A DNA stretch of 64,000 bases, taken from NCBI GenBank assembly GCA_934424575.1, contig CAKRXU010000004.1, forward strand, positions 74,417 through 138,416, read 5' to 3'. Position numbers and translations under genes: made by a program. The DNA comes from an uncultured Blautia sp. GTDB lineage: Bacteria > Bacillota > Clostridia > Lachnospirales > Lachnospiraceae. The notes below the pieces were generated by a model. It did not search any database. It was not told the DNA's origin and saw only the letters and a program-made list of their open reading frames with translations. Position 1 is the stretch's first letter; each line of letters opens with the position of its first letter. This document shows positions 25,931 through 34,839 of this stretch, piece after piece.

Positions 25931-27163
25931 TTATTTACGGTATACAAATGCCGGAAGTCCGTCTTCACCCAGAGGAACATTCACATTTCCCTGGATCAGC
26001 GGGCGGGCATAGCGGATAAAATCTTCGGTGACATCGTGACCGTCAGGAGTGATCCACTCTGCCGGAACGATCTTTTCCTGATTGCAGATTTCATTGACAT
26101 CCTCAAGTCCACAGGTCATCCGGTAATTACCATCAGCATCTGTCTGACGGATAAAGGAAACCATCTTGCCGGTTTCGCCATTCAGGGCAGCCTGCACACC
26201 AAATTTACCGGCTGCAGCAGCCTCCTGCTGGTCAGCAGCAGAGATCATGGCAGCACTGCATCGCTGGCTGACATTCAGTTCTACAGAACGAGCCTTGACA
26301 CCAAGACGGCTGCGGACAAGATTTTCAAGATATTTGCCGCATCCGGCAAGCATCTTGTGACCAAAAGTATCGGTTCCTACAGAACTGTCATATTCACAGA
26401 TAAAAGTTCCTTTGGAATCATGGATCCCTTCAGAAACGCAGACGATAAGGTTGCAGTTCGTCTCGAATGCTTTTTCCAGATCTTTCAGAAAAACTTCCTG
26501 ATCAAAATCTGTCTCCGGAAGATAGATGAATAACGGGTTGTCGCCGTCATATTTACGTGCAAGGGCACTGGCAGCAGTCAGCCATCCCGCATGACGTCCC
26601 ATGATCTCGATGATCGTCACAGATTTTTTTTCGTAGACATTGGCATCCAGAGTGATCTCACGGACAGTAGATGCAACATATCTGGCAGCACTTCCAAATC
26701 CAGGGGTGTGATCTGTGTGAATCAGATCATTGTCGATCGTTTTCGGCTCGCCGATCACACGGATGGAACTGCCAACTTTGGCTGCATAGCGGGAGAGCTT
26801 GCTGACGGTATCCATGGAATCATTTCCACCGATATAAAAGAACCAGCCGATATTCAGCTCTTCAAATTTATGGAAAAGCTCCGGGTAAACCGGATCTTCG
26901 AGAGATTCCGGCAGTTTATAGCGGCAGGAGCCGAGATATGCACCAGGGGTATGTCTGAGATGTTCGAGCTTTTCACCCGGAAGGGCCTGCTCAAAATCAA
27001 GAATACGACCGGCCAGAAATCCTTCAATTCCATTGACCATGCCGTAAACATGTTCGATTTCATCAGAATGAGTAAGTCCTTCGGAAACAACTCCGTAAAG
27101 ACTGCTGTTGATCACGGCAGTAGGACCGCCAGACTGTCCGACGATAAGATTTTTCTTTGCCAT
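25931..27163 (-). CDS. pfp: Pyrophosphate-dependent 6-phosphofructokinase
   Basis: 410 residues. The nucleotide-loop start is GQSGGPTAVINSS. Specificity for PPi is indicated by an aspartate in GGNDSMDT where ATP enzymes have glycine, and by the lysine in PKTIDND. MGRHAGWLTA is the substrate-binding motif. The enzyme phosphorylates fructose 6-phosphate reversibly with pyrophosphate and would pair with fba at 19894 in glycolysis. It has its own promoter on the minus strand and is divergent from the polysaccharide cluster. The start ATG is preceded by GGAGG. Confidence 0.93.
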   Translation of the reverse strand: MAKKNLIVGQSGGPTAVINSSLYGVVSEGLTHSDEIEHVYGMVNGIEGFLAGRILDFEQALPGEKLEHLRHTPGAYLGSCRYKLPESLEDPVYPELFHKFEELNIGWFFYIGGNDSMDTVSKLSRYAAKVGSSIRVIGEPKTIDNDLIHTDHTPGFGSAARYVASTVREITLDANVYEKKSVTIIEIMGRHAGWLTAASALARKYDGDNPLFIYLPETDFDQEVFLKDLEKAFETNCNLIVCVSEGIHDSKGTFICEYDSSVGTDTFGHKMLAGCGKYLENLVRSRLGVKARSVELNVSQRCSAAMISAADQQEAAAAGKFGVQAALNGETGKMVSFIRQTDADGNYRMTCGLEDVNEICNQEKIVPAEWITPDGHDVTEDFIRYARPLIQGNVNVPLGEDGLPAFVYRK

Positions 27164-27194
27164 TTATAGTACCTCCGTTTGAGTTGATGAACTC

Positions 27195-27223
27195 ATTGTA
27201 GCATATGGGAGGGGGATTGACAA
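27195..27223 (-). promoter_or_regulatory. Promoter of pfp (minus strand)
   Basis: Reading the minus strand, TTGTCA and TACAAT are 17 bp apart. A short dyad TGAGTT / AACTCA lies just downstream of the expected start and could be an operator or leader hairpin. Confidence 0.75.
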
Positions 27224-27314
27224 ATGGATGTTATATATGAGAAAAAAGCACCTGATTTTGGTAAACTTGCCAAGAAAAGCTTTAAAACGACAGATTTTAA
27301 GTCATTTCTGTATC

Positions 27315-27343
27315 TTTACACATAAATTTTGATATGATAAAAT
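27315..27343 (+). promoter_or_regulatory. Promoter of the polysaccharide cluster
   Basis: TTTACA and TAAAAT with a 17-bp spacer. The start would lie near 27350, giving a leader of about 150 bases. The interval 27164-27502 holds only this promoter, the divergent pfp promoter and the leader hairpin. Confidence 0.65.
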
Positions 27344-27375
27344 AGATACAATACAAACAAGAGGAACGACTTAGA

Positions 27376-27405
27376 ATTCCCGAAACATGCATGTGTTTCG
27401 GGAAT
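27376..27405 (+). promoter_or_regulatory. Leader hairpin of the polysaccharide operon
   Basis: Perfect 12-bp stem ATTCCCGAAACA / TGTTTCGGGAAT with the self-complementary six-base loop TGCATG. No T run follows, so it is not a terminator. It sits about 25 bases into the leader of a ~15-kb operon, where anti-termination or processing elements are found in long polysaccharide operons. Confidence 0.65.
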
Positions 27406-27502
27406 ATGAATGTATTAGATAAGTTTTATATTATTTCGATTTAAAATCTGTACATAAAATTTAAAAGAATTGAGTTCAAAACGAATCAAAGGAGTAAACG
27501 CT

Positions 27503-28750
27503 ATGAAAAATTACAAAATTGCTGTTGCAGGTACAGGCTATGTAGGACTGTCTATCGCCACACTGCTTTCTCAGCACCATCAGGTAACTGCAGTTGATAT
27601 TGTTCCAGAGAAAGTTGAGATGATCAACAACCGCAGATCTCCGATCCAGGACGATTATATCGAGAAATATCTGGCAGAGAAGGATTTGAATCTGACTGCA
27701 ACTTTGGATGCAAAAACTGCTTATACAGATGCGGATTTTGTCGTTATTGCAGCGCCTACGAATTACGATTCCAAGACACAGCACTTTGATACTTCTGCTG
27801 TTGAGGCTGTGATCAAGCTGGTCATGGAGTATAATCCAGATGCTATCATGGTCATCAAGTCTACGATCCCTGTTGGTTACACAGCTTCCGTGCGTGAGAA
27901 ATTTAACAGCAAAAATATCATCTTCAGCCCGGAATTCCTGAGAGAATCCAAAGCACTGTATGATAACCTGTATCCTTCTCGTATTATCGTCAGCACGGAT
28001 ATGGAAGATGAGCGTCTGGTAAAAGCAGCACATGAGTTTGCAGCTTTACTTCAGGAAGGTGCTATCAAAGAAGATATTGATACTCTGTTCATGGGCTTTA
28101 CTGAGGCGGAGGCAGTAAAATTATTTGCGAATACATATCTGGCTCTGCGTGTTGCGTATTTTAATGAACTGGATACTTACGCAGAAAGTAAAGGTCTTAA
28201 TACACAGCAGATCATAGATGGTGTATGCCTTGACCCTCGTATTGGCAGTCATTATAATAACCCAAGCTTTGGTTATGGCGGATACTGTCTGCCAAAAGAC
28301 ACAAAGCAGCTTCTGGCAAACTATGCAGATGTACCGGAGAATCTGATCGAGGCTATTGTTGAGAGTAACAGAACCAGAAAAGATTTTATCGCAGACCGTG
28401 TCCTGAAATTAGCAGGTTATTATGGCTATGATGCAGAAAATGAGTTCGATGAAGACAAAGAGAAATCTGTTACCATTGGTGTATACCGTCTGACCATGAA
28501 GAGTAACAGTGATAATTTCCGCCAGAGTTCTATTCAGGGCGTTATGAAGCGAGTAAAAGCCAAAGGTGCAACAGTTATTATCTATGAACCGACTTTGAAG
28601 GACGGAGAGACTTTCTTTGGCAGCAAGGTTGTGAATGATCTGAATGAATTCAAGAACCAGAGCCAGGCGATCATTGCCAACCGTTATGATAAGTGCCTCG
28701 ATGATGTGAGAGAGAAAGTTTATACAAGAGATATTTTTCAGAGAGATTAA
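27503..28750 (+). CDS. ugd: UDP-glucose 6-dehydrogenase
   Basis: 415 residues of the HasB/Cap3A type. The NAD-binding loop is AVAGTGYVGLSIA, the central lysine region is EAEAVKLFANTYLALRVAYFNE, and the catalytic cysteine is in FGYGGYCLPKDTKQL near residue 264. It oxidises UDP-glucose twice to UDP-glucuronate for a polysaccharide. The ATG at 27503 follows AAAGGAG; an in-frame ATG-like start at 27470 has no ribosome site. It is the first gene after the leader hairpin. Strong resemblance to streptococcal capsule dehydrogenases supports UDP-glucose as the substrate. Confidence 0.93.
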   Translation: MKNYKIAVAGTGYVGLSIATLLSQHHQVTAVDIVPEKVEMINNRRSPIQDDYIEKYLAEKDLNLTATLDAKTAYTDADFVVIAAPTNYDSKTQHFDTSAVEAVIKLVMEYNPDAIMVIKSTIPVGYTASVREKFNSKNIIFSPEFLRESKALYDNLYPSRIIVSTDMEDERLVKAAHEFAALLQEGAIKEDIDTLFMGFTEAEAVKLFANTYLALRVAYFNELDTYAESKGLNTQQIIDGVCLDPRIGSHYNNPSFGYGGYCLPKDTKQLLANYADVPENLIEAIVESNRTRKDFIADRVLKLAGYYGYDAENEFDEDKEKSVTIGVYRLTMKSNSDNFRQSSIQGVMKRVKAKGATVIIYEPTLKDGETFFGSKVVNDLNEFKNQSQAIIANRYDKCLDDVREKVYTRDIFQRD

Positions 28751-28774
28751 ACTAATAAAAGGAAGGTAAACATT

Positions 28775-29671
28775 ATGAAAGGTATTATTTTAGCAGGTGG
28801 ATCCGGGACCCGTTTATATCCACTGACGAAAGTTACGAGCAAGCAGTTACTGCCTATTTTTGATAAACCGATGATCTATTATCCGATGTCCGTTCTGATG
28901 AATGCGGGTATCAGAGATATTTTGATCATTTCCACACCGCAGGATACTCCACGCTTTGAGAATCTGCTTGGCGATGGTCATCAGTTTGGCGTAAATCTGA
29001 CTTATGCAGTTCAGCCTTCTCCGGACGGACTGGCACAGGCTTTTATCATAGGAGCTGACTTTATTGGAGACGATTCTGTAGCAATGGTACTTGGTGATAA
29101 TATTTTTGCAGGACATGGTCTGAAAAAACGCTTACAGGCGGCTGTTCAGAATGCAGAAAATGGCAAAGGCGCTACAGTATTTGGCTATTATGTAGATGAT
29201 CCGGAGCGTTTTGGTATCGTGGAATTCGATAAAAACGGTAAGGCAGTATCTATCGAAGAAAAACCGGAACATCCAAAGAGCAATTATTGTGTGACCGGTT
29301 TGTACTTCTATGACAATCGTGTGGTTGATTTCGCAAAGAACCTGAAACCATCTGCTCGTGGTGAGTTGGAGATTACCGATCTGAACCGTATTTATCTGGA
29401 AGATGGTTCTTTGAACGTGGAACTGCTGGGTCAGGGATTTACCTGGCTGGATACAGGTACACATGAGAGCTTGGTAGATGCGACAAACTTTGTTAAAACT
29501 GTAGAGCAGCATCAGCACCGTAAGATTGCATGCCTGGAAGAAATCGCATATCTGAACGGCTGGATCAGCAAGGATGATCTGATGGAAGTTTATGAGGTGA
29601 TGAAGAAGAATCAGTACGGTCAGTATCTGAAAGATGTTATGGACGGAAAGTATCAGGATCACCTGTATTAA
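28775..29671 (+). CDS. rmlA: Glucose-1-phosphate thymidylyltransferase
   Basis: 298 residues. The nucleotide-binding start GIILAGGSGTRLYPLTKVTSKQ and the DNIFAGHGL and EKPEHPKSN segments are those of RmlA. The enzyme joins glucose 1-phosphate and dTTP to form dTDP-glucose, the first step to dTDP-L-rhamnose. It begins 24 bp after ugd, with GGAAGG upstream, and heads an rml set in the order A-B-D-C. Confidence 0.97.
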   Translation: MKGIILAGGSGTRLYPLTKVTSKQLLPIFDKPMIYYPMSVLMNAGIRDILIISTPQDTPRFENLLGDGHQFGVNLTYAVQPSPDGLAQAFIIGADFIGDDSVAMVLGDNIFAGHGLKKRLQAAVQNAENGKGATVFGYYVDDPERFGIVEFDKNGKAVSIEEKPEHPKSNYCVTGLYFYDNRVVDFAKNLKPSARGELEITDLNRIYLEDGSLNVELLGQGFTWLDTGTHESLVDATNFVKTVEQHQHRKIACLEEIAYLNGWISKDDLMEVYEVMKKNQYGQYLKDVMDGKYQDHLY

Positions 29672-29703
29672 TTAGAGAAGATTATATTTAGAGGAGATAA
29701 ATC

Positions 29704-30723
29704 ATGAATATTATTGTTACTGGCGGCGCTGGTTTTATTGGTAGTAATTTTGTTTTTCATATGTTAGAGAAATACCCGGATTATAGGATCATCTGTTTGG
29801 ATAAGCTGACTTATGCAGGCAATCTGTCTACATTGGCACCTGTTATGGATAATCCGAATTTTCGTTTTGTAAAGGCAGATATCTGCGATCGAGAGGCTGT
29901 AAATAAGCTGTTTGAAGAAGAACATCCGGACATTGTAGTCAATTTTGCAGCAGAGTCTCATGTTGACCGTTCTATCGAAGATCCGGGAATCTTCCTTCAG
30001 ACGAATATTATGGGTACAGCCACTCTGATGGATGCCTGCCGTAAATATGGTATCAAACGTTATCATCAGGTTTCTACGGACGAGGTTTATGGTGACCTTC
30101 CGCTGGATCGTCCTGACCTGTTTTTCACTGAGGAAACACCGATCCATACCAGTTCACCATACAGCAGTTCCAAGGCAGCAGCAGATCTGCTGGTTCTGGC
30201 TTATCATCGTACTTATGGTCTGCCGGTATCTATCAGCCGCTGCTCCAATAACTATGGTCCGTATCATTTCCCGGAAAAACTGATTCCGCTGATGATCGCC
30301 AACGCACTGGCAGACAAGCCGCTTCCAGTCTATGGTGAAGGTCTGAATGTCCGTGACTGGCTTTATGTGGAAGATCACTGCAAGGCAATTGACCTGATCA
30401 TCCATAAAGGTCGTGTAGGCGAAGTTTATAATGTTGGCGGACACAATGAAAAACAGAATATTGAGATCGTGAAGATCATCTGTAAAGAACTGGGCAAGCC
30501 GGAAAGTCTGATCACACATGTTGGCGATCGTAAGGGCCACGATATGCGTTATGCAATTGATCCGACCAAGATCCATAATGAACTTGGATGGCTGCCGGAA
30601 ACCAAATTTGAGGATGGCATTAAGAAGACTATTAAGTGGTATCTCGATAATCGTGAATGGTGGGAAACTATCATCAGCGGAGAATATCAGAATTATTATG
30701 AGAAAATGTACAGCAATCGATAA
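29704..30723 (+). CDS. rmlB: dTDP-glucose 4,6-dehydratase
   Basis: 339 residues of the extended short-chain dehydrogenase family. It has the NAD loop VTGGAGFIGSNF, the catalytic STDEVYG near residue 122 and the YSSSKAAADLL tyrosine-lysine motif near residue 157. It converts dTDP-glucose to the 4-keto-6-deoxy sugar. It follows rmlA by 32 bp with GGAG upstream and belongs to the dTDP-rhamnose supply block. Confidence 0.97.
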   Translation: MNIIVTGGAGFIGSNFVFHMLEKYPDYRIICLDKLTYAGNLSTLAPVMDNPNFRFVKADICDREAVNKLFEEEHPDIVVNFAAESHVDRSIEDPGIFLQTNIMGTATLMDACRKYGIKRYHQVSTDEVYGDLPLDRPDLFFTEETPIHTSSPYSSSKAAADLLVLAYHRTYGLPVSISRCSNNYGPYHFPEKLIPLMIANALADKPLPVYGEGLNVRDWLYVEDHCKAIDLIIHKGRVGEVYNVGGHNEKQNIEIVKIICKELGKPESLITHVGDRKGHDMRYAIDPTKIHNELGWLPETKFEDGIKKTIKWYLDNREWWETIISGEYQNYYEKMYSNR

Positions 30724-30744
30724 ACAGTTTGGGGAGGAATTGCT

Positions 30745-31659
30745 ATGAAGTTTTTTGTAACAGGCGTTGGCGGCCAGCTGGGACATGATGTGATGAATGA
30801 ACTTCTGAAACGTGGTCATGAGGGAGTTGGCTCTGATATCCAGGAAATTTATAGTGGTGTGGCAGATGGTTCTGCAGTAACAAAAGCACCATATGTGGCA
30901 CTGGATATCACTGATAAAGATGCCGTTGAGAAAGTAATTACAGAAGTAGCTCCGGATGCAGTGATCCATTGTGCAGCATGGACTGCTGTGGATATGGCAG
31001 AAGATGACGATAAAGTGGCAAAAGTCCGTGCGATCAATGCAGGTGGTACCCAGAATATTGCGGATGTCTGCAAAAAGCTGGACTGCAAGATGACATATAT
31101 CAGTACAGACTATGTGTTTGACGGACAGGGAACAGAACCGTGGAAGCCGGACTGCAAGGATTATAAACCTATGAATGTATACGGTCAGACGAAACTGGAA
31201 GGTGAACTGGCAGTCAGCCAGACACTGGAAAAATATTTTATTGTCCGTATTGCCTGGGTATTTGGCCTGAATGGCAAAAACTTTATCAAAACCATGTTGA
31301 ATGTTGGAAAGACACATGATACAGTTCGAGTGGTTAATGATCAGATCGGTACACCAACTTACACCTATGATCTGGCACGACTGCTGATCGATATGAATGA
31401 AACGGAAAAGTATGGTTATTATCATGCAACAAATGAAGGCGGCTATATCAGCTGGTATGATTTTACCAGGGAGATCTATCGTCAGGCTGGTTATAAGACG
31501 GAAGTATTGCCAGTGACTACGGCAGAGTATGGTCTGAGCAAAGCAGCCCGCCCATTTAACAGCCGACTGGATAAGAGCAAACTGGTGGAAGCTGGTTTTA
31601 CTCCACTTCCAACCTGGCAGGACGCATTGAGCCGTTATCTGAAAGAAATCGAGCAGTAA
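30745..31659 (+). CDS. rmlD: dTDP-4-dehydrorhamnose reductase
   Basis: 304 residues of the RmlD family. The NAD(P) loop is VTGVGGQLGHDVMNEL, a little altered from the usual GXXGXXG. YISTDYVFDGQGT near residue 114 and YGQTKLEGE near 147 supply the catalytic residues. It performs the last reduction to dTDP-L-rhamnose. It lies before rmlC rather than after it. Confidence 0.95.
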   Translation: MKFFVTGVGGQLGHDVMNELLKRGHEGVGSDIQEIYSGVADGSAVTKAPYVALDITDKDAVEKVITEVAPDAVIHCAAWTAVDMAEDDDKVAKVRAINAGGTQNIADVCKKLDCKMTYISTDYVFDGQGTEPWKPDCKDYKPMNVYGQTKLEGELAVSQTLEKYFIVRIAWVFGLNGKNFIKTMLNVGKTHDTVRVVNDQIGTPTYTYDLARLLIDMNETEKYGYYHATNEGGYISWYDFTREIYRQAGYKTEVLPVTTAEYGLSKAARPFNSRLDKSKLVEAGFTPLPTWQDALSRYLKEIEQ

Positions 31660-31674
31660 AAGGGGATAAGTGAA

Positions 31675-32283
31675 ATGGGACAGATTAAAGTTGAGAAAAA
31701 TGTAGGTGGCATTGAGGGACTCTATGTGATAGAGCCTGCTGTTCATGGTGATGCCCGTGGTTATTTCATGGAAACCTACAACGAAAAAGATATGAAAGAA
31801 GCAGGGATTGATATCCATTTTGTACAGGATAATCAGTCTATGTCTACAAAGGGTGTACTGCGTGGGCTGCATTTTCAGAAGCAGTATCCTCAGTGTAAGC
31901 TTGTCAGAGCGATCAAGGGCGCAGTGTTTGATGTGGCAGTAGACTTGAGAGCAGGCAGTGAGACTTATGGCAAATGGTATGGCATTGAGCTGACGGAAGA
32001 AAATAAAAAACAGTTTCTGATTCCACGCGGTTTTGCACATGGATTTCTGGTTCTGAGTGATACCGCAGAGTTTTGCTATAAATGCGATGATTTTTATCAT
32101 CCTAATGATGAAGGCGGAATGGCCTGGAATGATCCGGAGATTGGCATTGAGTGGCCGCAGCTGAAGGGTGAATACAAAGGATGCGCAAAGGCAGAGGGTT
32201 ACACTCTGGAAGACGGTACGGCACTGAATCTGAGCGATAAGGATCAGAAATGGCTGGGACTGAAAGATACTTTTAAATTTTAA
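31675..32283 (+). CDS. rmlC: dTDP-4-dehydrorhamnose 3,5-epimerase
   Basis: 202 residues of the RmlC cupin. DARGYFMETYNEKDM near residue 23, SMSTKGVLRGLHFQ with the catalytic histidine near 65, and RGFAHGFLVLSD near 120 are all family signatures. It epimerises carbons 3 and 5 of the keto-sugar between the RmlB and RmlD steps. It begins 15 bp after rmlD and completes the dTDP-rhamnose pathway. Confidence 0.95.
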   Translation: MGQIKVEKNVGGIEGLYVIEPAVHGDARGYFMETYNEKDMKEAGIDIHFVQDNQSMSTKGVLRGLHFQKQYPQCKLVRAIKGAVFDVAVDLRAGSETYGKWYGIELTEENKKQFLIPRGFAHGFLVLSDTAEFCYKCDDFYHPNDEGGMAWNDPEIGIEWPQLKGEYKGCAKAEGYTLEDGTALNLSDKDQKWLGLKDTFKF

Positions 32284-32305
32284 GGATGCAGGAGTAGATA
32301 GAAGA

Positions 32306-33547
32306 ATGCAGCAGGAAAACGAAGTACAACATGTATTTCTGGTAGGAGCTAAAAGTTTAGGTGCATATGGTGGATATGAAACCTTTGTATATAAACTCAC
32401 AGAATATCATCAGGATAAGAAAAATATTAAATATCATGTGGCATGCAAAGCAAACGGTGATGGCTGCATGGATGAAAAAAAGGTGGAAGGAGTGACCGTG
32501 ATCAATGATCATGAATTTGAATTCCACAATGCACATTGTTTCAAGATTGATATTCCTCAGATTGGTGCAGCACAGGCAATCTATTATGATGTTGCAGCAT
32601 TGAATGCCTGCTGCAAATACATAAAAGAACATCAGATCAAGCATCCGATCGTTTATATTATGGCTTGTCGTATTGGACCGTTCGCAGGTCATTTTTATAA
32701 AAAAATCCACAAACTGGGTGGAATTGTGTACCTGAATCCAGATGGCCACGAATGGATGCGGGCAAAATGGTCTGCACCAATTCGTAAATACTGGAAAATT
32801 TCAGAACAGATGATGGTTAAGTATTGTGACCTTGCTATCTGTGATTCTGTAAATATCGAGAAATATATCCATAAATGTTATGACGGGAAAGGTATTAAAG
32901 GAAGAAACCCGAAAACAACTTTTATTGCCTATGGTGCAGATCTGACTCTTAGTAAGCTGGCGGATGATGACGAAAAACTGGTGAACTGGTACAAAGAAAA
33001 AGGACTGACAAAGAAGGATTATTATCTTGTTGTTGGCCGCTTTGTGCCGGAGAATTCTTTTGAAGTCATGATTCGAGAGTTTATGAAGAGCCACAGCAAA
33101 AAGGACTTTGCCATTATCACAAATGTGAATGATAAATTCTTAAATGAGCTGGAAGAAAAGCTGCATTTCAAGAATGATAAGCGTATAAAGTTTGTGGGCA
33201 CAGTCTATGACCAGGAACTGTTAAAGAAAATTCGCGAGAATGCGTATGCATATTTTCATGGTCATACGGTTGGCGGAACGAACCCTTCACTTATTGAAGC
33301 ACTTGGCAGTACAGATCTGAACCTGCTGGTCGATGTTGGATTCAACAAAGAAGTTGCAGAAGACTGCGCTTTGTATTGGAGCCGCAAACCTGGAAGTCTT
33401 GCAAAACTGATCGATAAGTCTGATGGATTAAGTGAAGATAAAATTGCAGAGATGGGCCGGAGAGCAAAGAAGCGTGTGGCAGAAGAGTATACGTGGGAGA
33501 AGATCTGCGGGCAGTATGAAGACGTATTTTTGAATAAAAACATATAG
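32306..33547 (+). CDS. Glycosyltransferase, Cps2T-like rhamnosyltransferase (DUF1972/GT4)
   Basis: 413 residues. The N-terminal HVFLVGAKSLGAYGGYETFVYKL resembles the domain of beta-1,4-rhamnosyltransferase Cps2T (DUF1972). The C-terminal GT-B donor domain contains YFHGHTVGGTNPSLIEALG, with a family-type glutamate. It directly follows rmlABDC, so dTDP-L-rhamnose is the likely donor. In pneumococcus this enzyme adds the second sugar to a lipid-linked primer. No transferase for the first sugar is present in this cluster. Confidence 0.8.
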   Translation: MQQENEVQHVFLVGAKSLGAYGGYETFVYKLTEYHQDKKNIKYHVACKANGDGCMDEKKVEGVTVINDHEFEFHNAHCFKIDIPQIGAAQAIYYDVAALNACCKYIKEHQIKHPIVYIMACRIGPFAGHFYKKIHKLGGIVYLNPDGHEWMRAKWSAPIRKYWKISEQMMVKYCDLAICDSVNIEKYIHKCYDGKGIKGRNPKTTFIAYGADLTLSKLADDDEKLVNWYKEKGLTKKDYYLVVGRFVPENSFEVMIREFMKSHSKKDFAIITNVNDKFLNELEEKLHFKNDKRIKFVGTVYDQELLKKIRENAYAYFHGHTVGGTNPSLIEALGSTDLNLLVDVGFNKEVAEDCALYWSRKPGSLAKLIDKSDGLSEDKIAEMGRRAKKRVAEEYTWEKICGQYEDVFLNKNI

Positions 33548-33563
33548 TTATAGGATTAATAAT

Positions 33564-33992
33564 ATGAAAAAGTACAAAATTGGATATACCCAAGGTGTAT
33601 ATGATATGTTCCATATTGGTCATTTGAATCTGTTAAATAATGCAAAAAAATATTGTGATCGACTTATTGTTGGAGTAAATGCGGATCATTTGGTTCAGGA
33701 ATATAAAAACAAAACACCGATTATTGATGAAAACAGTCGAAAATATATAGTTGAAAATATTAAGGCTGTTGATGAATGCATAGTTGCGGATACACTTGAC
33801 AAACTGAAAATGCATGAAAAAATTGGATTTGATGTAATTTTTATCGGGGATGACTGGAAGGGAAATCCCCGATGGAAAAAAACGGAAGATGAGTTGAAAG
33901 AGATAGGAGTAGATCTGGTCTATTTGCCACATACAAACGGGATTAGTTCAACGGAACTTCGGACAGTAATGAAAGAGAAAGTTGGAGAATAA
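33564..33992 (+). CDS. Cytidylyltransferase, glycerol-3-phosphate (TagD) type
   Basis: 142 residues. The nucleotidyltransferase HxGH motif reads FHIGHLNLL, preceded by GVYDM. IFIGDDWKGNPRW near residue 95 and NGISSTELR near 128 correspond to the TagD signatures. It would make CDP-glycerol or a related CDP-alditol from CTP. The next gene is a LicD-type phosphotransferase, one base beyond the stop, which could use that donor to decorate the glycan. Base composition drops noticeably from here on. Confidence 0.85.
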   Translation: MKKYKIGYTQGVYDMFHIGHLNLLNNAKKYCDRLIVGVNADHLVQEYKNKTPIIDENSRKYIVENIKAVDECIVADTLDKLKMHEKIGFDVIFIGDDWKGNPRWKKTEDELKEIGVDLVYLPHTNGISSTELRTVMKEKVGE

Positions 33993-33993
33993 G

Positions 33994-34839
33994 ATGGCTG
34001 AAAAAAATGATAATAGCTTAAAAGAACTGCATGACGTTGAATTTGAAATGCTTCTTCAAATTAGAAGAATTTGCGATTCACATAAATTAACATATTATTT
34101 GAGCGGAGGTACTTTTTTAGGTGCTGTGCGCCATCATGGATTCATTCCGTGGGATGATGATGTGGATATTGCACTTCCGAGAGAAGATTATCAAAAATTT
34201 ATTAAAATAGTCAATAATGAGTTACCAGAAGGAATGGAATTTAAATCATATGCAGATGATGTGAATTATCATCATCCGGTAGCGCGGTTAATGAATCATA
34301 AAGTTTGTGTGAAGAATAATAGTTTTAGTACAGCTCGTATAGAACCGGCGTGGATTGATATTTTTCCTTTGGATGGTATGCCGGAGAATAAAATTCTTTT
34401 GAATATTCATAAGGTGCACTTGCTTTGGCGAAAAGTTATGATTGGATGGGCAAATTATGAAGATTTGCAGGATAGTAAGCCAAATCGTCCCTGGTATGAA
34501 AAAGTTTTAATGTTTATAGCAAAGACTTTAAAACCTGGGCGCTTTATGAATCTTCAAAATCAATATGCGAAGCTGGAAAAGACTTTGATGAAATATCCGG
34601 CTGCTAAGTCAAAAGTTTATATGAATTTTAACGGTATCTATCGTTTTAACAGTATAATGAGTAAAAAATTCTACTATGGAAATGGAGCATTGTATGAATT
34701 TGAAGGCGAAAAATTTACAGCACCTGCAAATTACGATGCTTATTTGAAAAAAATATATGGAGACTATATGAAGCTTCCTCCTGTAGAAAAAAGAAATACA
34801 CATTCTACGGAATTGATTAGGGTTAAAGAGGAAAATTAA
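33994..34839 (+). CDS. LicD family phosphotransferase
   Basis: 281 residues. The nucleotidyltransferase-like LicD core is plain: LSGGTFLGAVRHHGFIPWDDDVDIALPR, where the Asp-rich segment binds metal. LicD proteins transfer phosphocholine or other phospho-alditols from CDP donors to surface glycans. Coupled to a TagD-like gene, phosphoglycerol is the natural guess. The ATG at 33994 follows GGAG inside the upstream gene; a TTG at 33982 is the less likely start. Confidence 0.88.
   Translation: MAEKNDNSLKELHDVEFEMLLQIRRICDSHKLTYYLSGGTFLGAVRHHGFIPWDDDVDIALPREDYQKFIKIVNNELPEGMEFKSYADDVNYHHPVARLMNHKVCVKNNSFSTARIEPAWIDIFPLDGMPENKILLNIHKVHLLWRKVMIGWANYEDLQDSKPNRPWYEKVLMFIAKTLKPGRFMNLQNQYAKLEKTLMKYPAAKSKVYMNFNGIYRFNSIMSKKFYYGNGALYEFEGEKFTAPANYDAYLKKIYGDYMKLPPVEKRNTHSTELIRVKEEN

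Noticed and set aside
30154..32400. A 748-codon open frame on the minus strand across rmlB, rmlD and rmlC
   Set aside because: It is antisense to three unmistakable rml genes, has Cys/Phe/Ile-rich shadow composition and no ribosome site. It results from the codon use of the real genes.
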